From positions 23,676-87,675 of the forward strand of contig JAFVGW010000044.1 in NCBI GenBank assembly GCA_017474765.1: a DNA stretch of 64,000 bases. Reading direction: 5' to 3'. Shown piece by piece: positions 62,099 to 64,000 of this stretch. The notes beneath the pieces are model-generated. The model was not told the origin of the DNA. It searched no databases and saw only the letters and a program-made list of their open reading frames with translations. The position numbers and the translations under genes were made by a program. Numbering within the stretch: position 1 is the stretch's first letter; the number at the start of each line of letters is the position of its first letter. This DNA comes from Salinivirgaceae bacterium. Lineage in GTDB: Bacteria > Bacteroidota > Bacteroidia > Bacteroidales > SZUA-534.

Positions 62099-62449
62099 TT
62101 AGAATGGTAATTCGTTAATCTCGTCGTATTTCACCAAAATTTCAGCAATTTCCTGCTTGCTATCGTCGCTCAAAATCCGCACAGCCTCTTGTTTGGCCGA
62201 TTGGTAGTTGGGGTGCTGGTAACTTGGCTTTTTGCCCTTGTCGGTCATTACATAGAAACTGAATGCGGTGTTTTCCAAAATTCCGACAGCCGCACGTTTA
62301 AAGTCGTGCAATAGGTTTACTACATCTGCGGCGGTGAGTATCACCTGCGACGGAGCGTCTTTTTCTGCCGCGCTTCCGCGCTCGGCAAACAGCGTGCAAA
62401 CTTTTGCCGTAATGTATTTCTCAAGTCCTTGTGTAAATTCGTATTTCAT
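62099..62449 (-). CDS. Phage protein of unknown function
   Basis: 116 aa, helical (LEKYITAKVCTLFAERGSAA, VILTAADVVNLLHDFKRAAV) with a beta turn region (SFYVMTDKGKKPSYQHPNYQ). In the replication module between DnaC-like and small basic genes. Confidence 0.6.
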   Translation of the reverse strand: MKYEFTQGLEKYITAKVCTLFAERGSAAEKDAPSQVILTAADVVNLLHDFKRAAVGILENTAFSFYVMTDKGKKPSYQHPNYQSAKQEAVRILSDDSKQEIAEILVKYDEINELPF

Positions 62450-62474
62450 ATCTCAAAGTGTTTTGTGTTAATGT

Positions 62475-62795
62475 TTATCTGCTTAATCTGAATTGCCCAT
62501 AATTCGGAACAATACGGCTTTCGTGCGCGGCAGCGTTCTTACGCCATTCTGCGGCCTCGTTGTCGGCTTCCTCGCGCTCGATTGAGTATTGCAGCCGCGA
62601 ATATTCGCGTGCCAGTGCAGGATATTCAGCTGTGGTGCAGTTAGCCATTCGTGCCAGCACATCGTCCTGCTGCTGGTGCAAAAGTGTGAGGCGGTCGGCA
62701 GCGGCTTCGGCTTCCTCGCGCTTGTTGCTTTTGCGGTCAGCGGCCAGTTTCTTCCTGCTTGGCGTTGTTACCGATTTTGGGCGGCTGGTTTTCAT
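62475..62795 (-). CDS. Phage coiled-coil protein
   Basis: 106 aa, basic N-terminus (SRPKSVTTPSRKKLAADRKS), then Glu/Ala coiled coil (EEAEAAADRLTLLHQQQDDV). Overlaps the winged-helix gene by 4 bp. Unknown. Confidence 0.55.
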   Translation of the reverse strand: MKTSRPKSVTTPSRKKLAADRKSNKREEAEAAADRLTLLHQQQDDVLARMANCTTAEYPALAREYSRLQYSIEREEADNEAAEWRKNAAAHESRIVPNYGQFRLSR

Positions 62796-63034
62796 TCCTC
62801 GATAGTTTTACCCTCGTAAAAGGATTTGTTAGTGAATTTGTAGAATGTGCCGTTGACGGTTTGGTGGCGTGTTACCACTCCATCGTCGGCCATTTTATTG
62901 AGTTCGGCCAGTAGGCTTCCCAACGGTAGGCCAGTTTCGGTTTTCAGTTCAAATTGGGTTGCTCCAATCTGCTCTTTTTTGGCTTTGGCGCGGATTTGGC
63001 TGATTTTAATTAAGGCTTTTTCAGTAGTAGTCAT
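62792..63034 (-). CDS. Winged-helix DNA-binding protein
   Basis: 80 aa from MTTTEKALIKISQIRAKAKK; upstream codons lack support. Helix-turn-helix FELKTETGLPLGSLLAELNK then wing VVTRHQTVNGTFYKF. Likely regulator of the replication module. Confidence 0.68.
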   Translation of the reverse strand: MTTTEKALIKISQIRAKAKKEQIGATQFELKTETGLPLGSLLAELNKMADDGVVTRHQTVNGTFYKFTNKSFYEGKTIEE

Positions 63035-63060
63035 AATTGCGTGATTTTTAGTGTTTTGTG

Positions 63061-63342
63061 TTAATATTGTTGTGGTGTGAAATAAAACTTGTCGGTGGCG
63101 GTGTTGTAGCAACCGCAAGCGGCGCACATTTCGGGGTTCTCGTTCCAGTTGGCGCAGTGAGTGTAAAAGGCTGTCAGGTCGTCGTCCAGGTCGTCGCCCA
63201 GCAAATCGGCGCGGATTCGCAGAACGCGGTCGCGTATCTCGCTGACTTCGTGTTCAACTCTTGCAAGGTGCGTGAGTGTGTCGGTACATTCCTGCCGCAG
63301 ATTCAGGCGGCGCACACATTCGGCTTTGGTTAATTTGCTCAT
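63061..63342 (-). CDS. Small phage protein with Cys motif
   Basis: 93 aa from MSKLTKAECVRRLNLRQECT. Long helix with alternating charges (VEHEVSEIRDRVLRIRADLL), then CANWNENPEMCAACGCYN, which may bind zinc. 11 bp after the O-like gene. Confidence 0.58.
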   Translation of the reverse strand: MSKLTKAECVRRLNLRQECTDTLTHLARVEHEVSEIRDRVLRIRADLLGDDLDDDLTAFYTHCANWNENPEMCAACGCYNTATDKFYFTPQQY

Positions 63343-63353
63343 AGCGGTATGGT

Positions 63354-64000
63354 TTAGTGATTGTTTACTCCCCAAATATCATCAACCGAATTGCTGGCGG
63401 CTGGCGATTGTGCTGTGGTGGTTGGTCGGCTGGTTGGCTTGCGCCGTGCTTCCCATTTTTTCTCGTTGTTTATCCAAGTTACAAGGCGCCAATGGTGGTT
63501 GAAAATCTTTTCAGTTTCAAAGCGCATTTTCTTGCCGCCCTCGTTCATTTCAAGCCAGTAGCGGCAAAAATCTTCCACAATGTCGGCAGGATAGTTTTGG
63601 CCTTGTGCAATTTGGCTCACCTTTTGCCGAAATTTCAGGATTCGTTCTTCAACGGTTTCTCTTTCTTCTTTTTCGCCGCAACCTTTTTCTTCTTTTTTCG
63701 GCGAAGCCGAATTTTCTACAATAGGGGTTGAAAAATCAGTTCCCGATTCTTCAGTTTGTGTAGTCGCGTCAGCGACGGCAGAATTTTTAAAATCGCCCCC
63801 TAAAACATTTACATTATCATTTACATTTACATTATCATTTACATTTACATTATCATTTACATTAGGTTGTTTTAGGTTGTTTTGTTTTGCCGTTTCGGTT
63901 GTTTCAGAATCCGATTTAGGTTGTTTTGTTTCCGCCGTTTCGGTTGTTTCAGAATCCGATTTAGGTTGTTTTGTTTCCGCCGTTTCGGTTGTTTCAGAAT
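63354..64000 (-). CDS. Replication protein (O-like), C-terminal part; gene continues past the window
   Basis: Frame open from the right edge to the stop at 63354, at least 214 aa, 5' end missing. The visible part has two repeat-encoded linkers: about two and a half 15-residue units (SDSETTETAETKQPK) and 6-residue VNDNVN units. The C-terminal domain (ILKFRQKVSQIAQGQNYP, FCRYWLEMNEGGKKMRFETE, WRLVTWINNEKKWE) is typical of replication initiators in Bacteroidales phages. A GTG at 63620 is an internal codon, not the start. Confidence 0.75.
   Translation of the reverse strand, partial: SETTETAETKQPKSDSETTETAETKQPKSDSETTETAKQNNLKQPNVNDNVNVNDNVNVNDNVNVLGGDFKNSAVADATTQTEESGTDFSTPIVENSASPKKEEKGCGEKEERETVEERILKFRQKVSQIAQGQNYPADIVEDFCRYWLEMNEGGKKMRFETEKIFNHHWRLVTWINNEKKWEARRKPTSRPTTTAQSPAASNSVDDIWGVNNH
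63805..63864. repeat. 18-nt tandem repeat inside the O-like gene
   Basis: About three units of acattatcatttacattt. Read on the minus strand they keep frame and encode VNDNVN units. Confidence 0.88.
63873..64000. repeat. 45-nt tandem repeat inside the O-like gene
   Basis: Unit tttcggttgtttcagaatcc plus 25 more bases, about two and a half copies to the window edge. Coding for 15-residue Thr/Glu/Lys-rich units. Length is a multiple of three, so copy number can vary without frameshift. Confidence 0.85.

Noticed and set aside
63805..64000. CRISPR array
   Set aside because: Repeats are direct tandems with no unique spacers and lie in an open reading frame.

Overview
The window looks like a Bacteroidales chromosome interrupted by an integrated element. 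Evidence for the host: promoters of the Bacteroidetes type (TAnnTTTG at -7) in front of several genes, few Shine-Dalgarno sites, many short lipoproteins with the Leu-x-x-Cys signal, LytTR two-component signalling, a type IX secretion sorting tail, and Bacteroidetes-type serC/serA. No species can be named from this.

Bases 1 to about 29,040 are ordinary host chromosome. In order: a LytS-like kinase and LytTR regulator; a HAD phosphatase; a CNNM/DUF21-CBS membrane protein; a SiaC-like (DUF1987) protein; two secreted esterases; mnmE; a lipoprotein; a frameshifted SASA esterase with a T9SS tail; a second SiaC paralogue; serC-serA; a PIN-domain toxin-antitoxin pair; a 6-bladed propeller lipoprotein; DUF1015; purU; a TPR protein; truA; three secreted proteins of unknown function; ettA; an orphan DUF6922-like protein; a PP2C phosphatase fused to LysM repeats; a Nudix hydrolase; and asnA with its terminator.

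At 29,090-29,161 the minus strand holds what looks like the 3' end of a tRNA followed by its terminator, but no 5' half. I read this as the attachment-site scar of an element that fills the rest of the window and runs past base 64,000. Every gene I call in the element is on the minus strand, so it reads right to left. Right end (64-60 kb): replication module (a partial O-like protein with repeat-encoded linker, a winged helix, a DnaC-like loader). Middle (60-53.6 kb): about twenty small, tightly coupled phage-type genes (YopX, zinc ribbons, coiled coils). Left part (53.3-29.4 kb): a DUF5675 lysis-type protein, a histone-like protein, membrane proteins, a GNAT cassette, and a set of very large modular proteins: two ADP-ribosyltransferase-like proteins plus a third fused to a kinase-like domain, a Strawberry-notch type helicase, a DNA methylase, a protein ending in a barnase/EndoU-like nuclease, a possible sliding-clamp-like protein, and a RecA-like ATPase. 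These fit the 'polyvalent protein' arsenals described for phages and conjugative elements. I see no terminase, portal, capsid, tail, integrase or conjugation gene in the window.

The most unusual signals are: (1) a basic helical segment (core AKAKALKLKLELMKI) shared by at least seven of the large proteins, either as the C-terminus or at the boundary before a C-terminal effector domain; (2) a roughly 185-bp intergenic module present twice (45.8-46.0 kb and 53.3-53.5 kb), containing promoter, overlapping palindrome, seven ACAA(C) motifs spaced exactly 10 bp apart and a hairpin; (3) a third, roughly 10-bp phased array of TAACA motifs beside the attachment scar; and (4) a 60-nt tRNA-like gene with no room for a D-arm. 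Together they suggest a coordinated expression and delivery programme for the large proteins.
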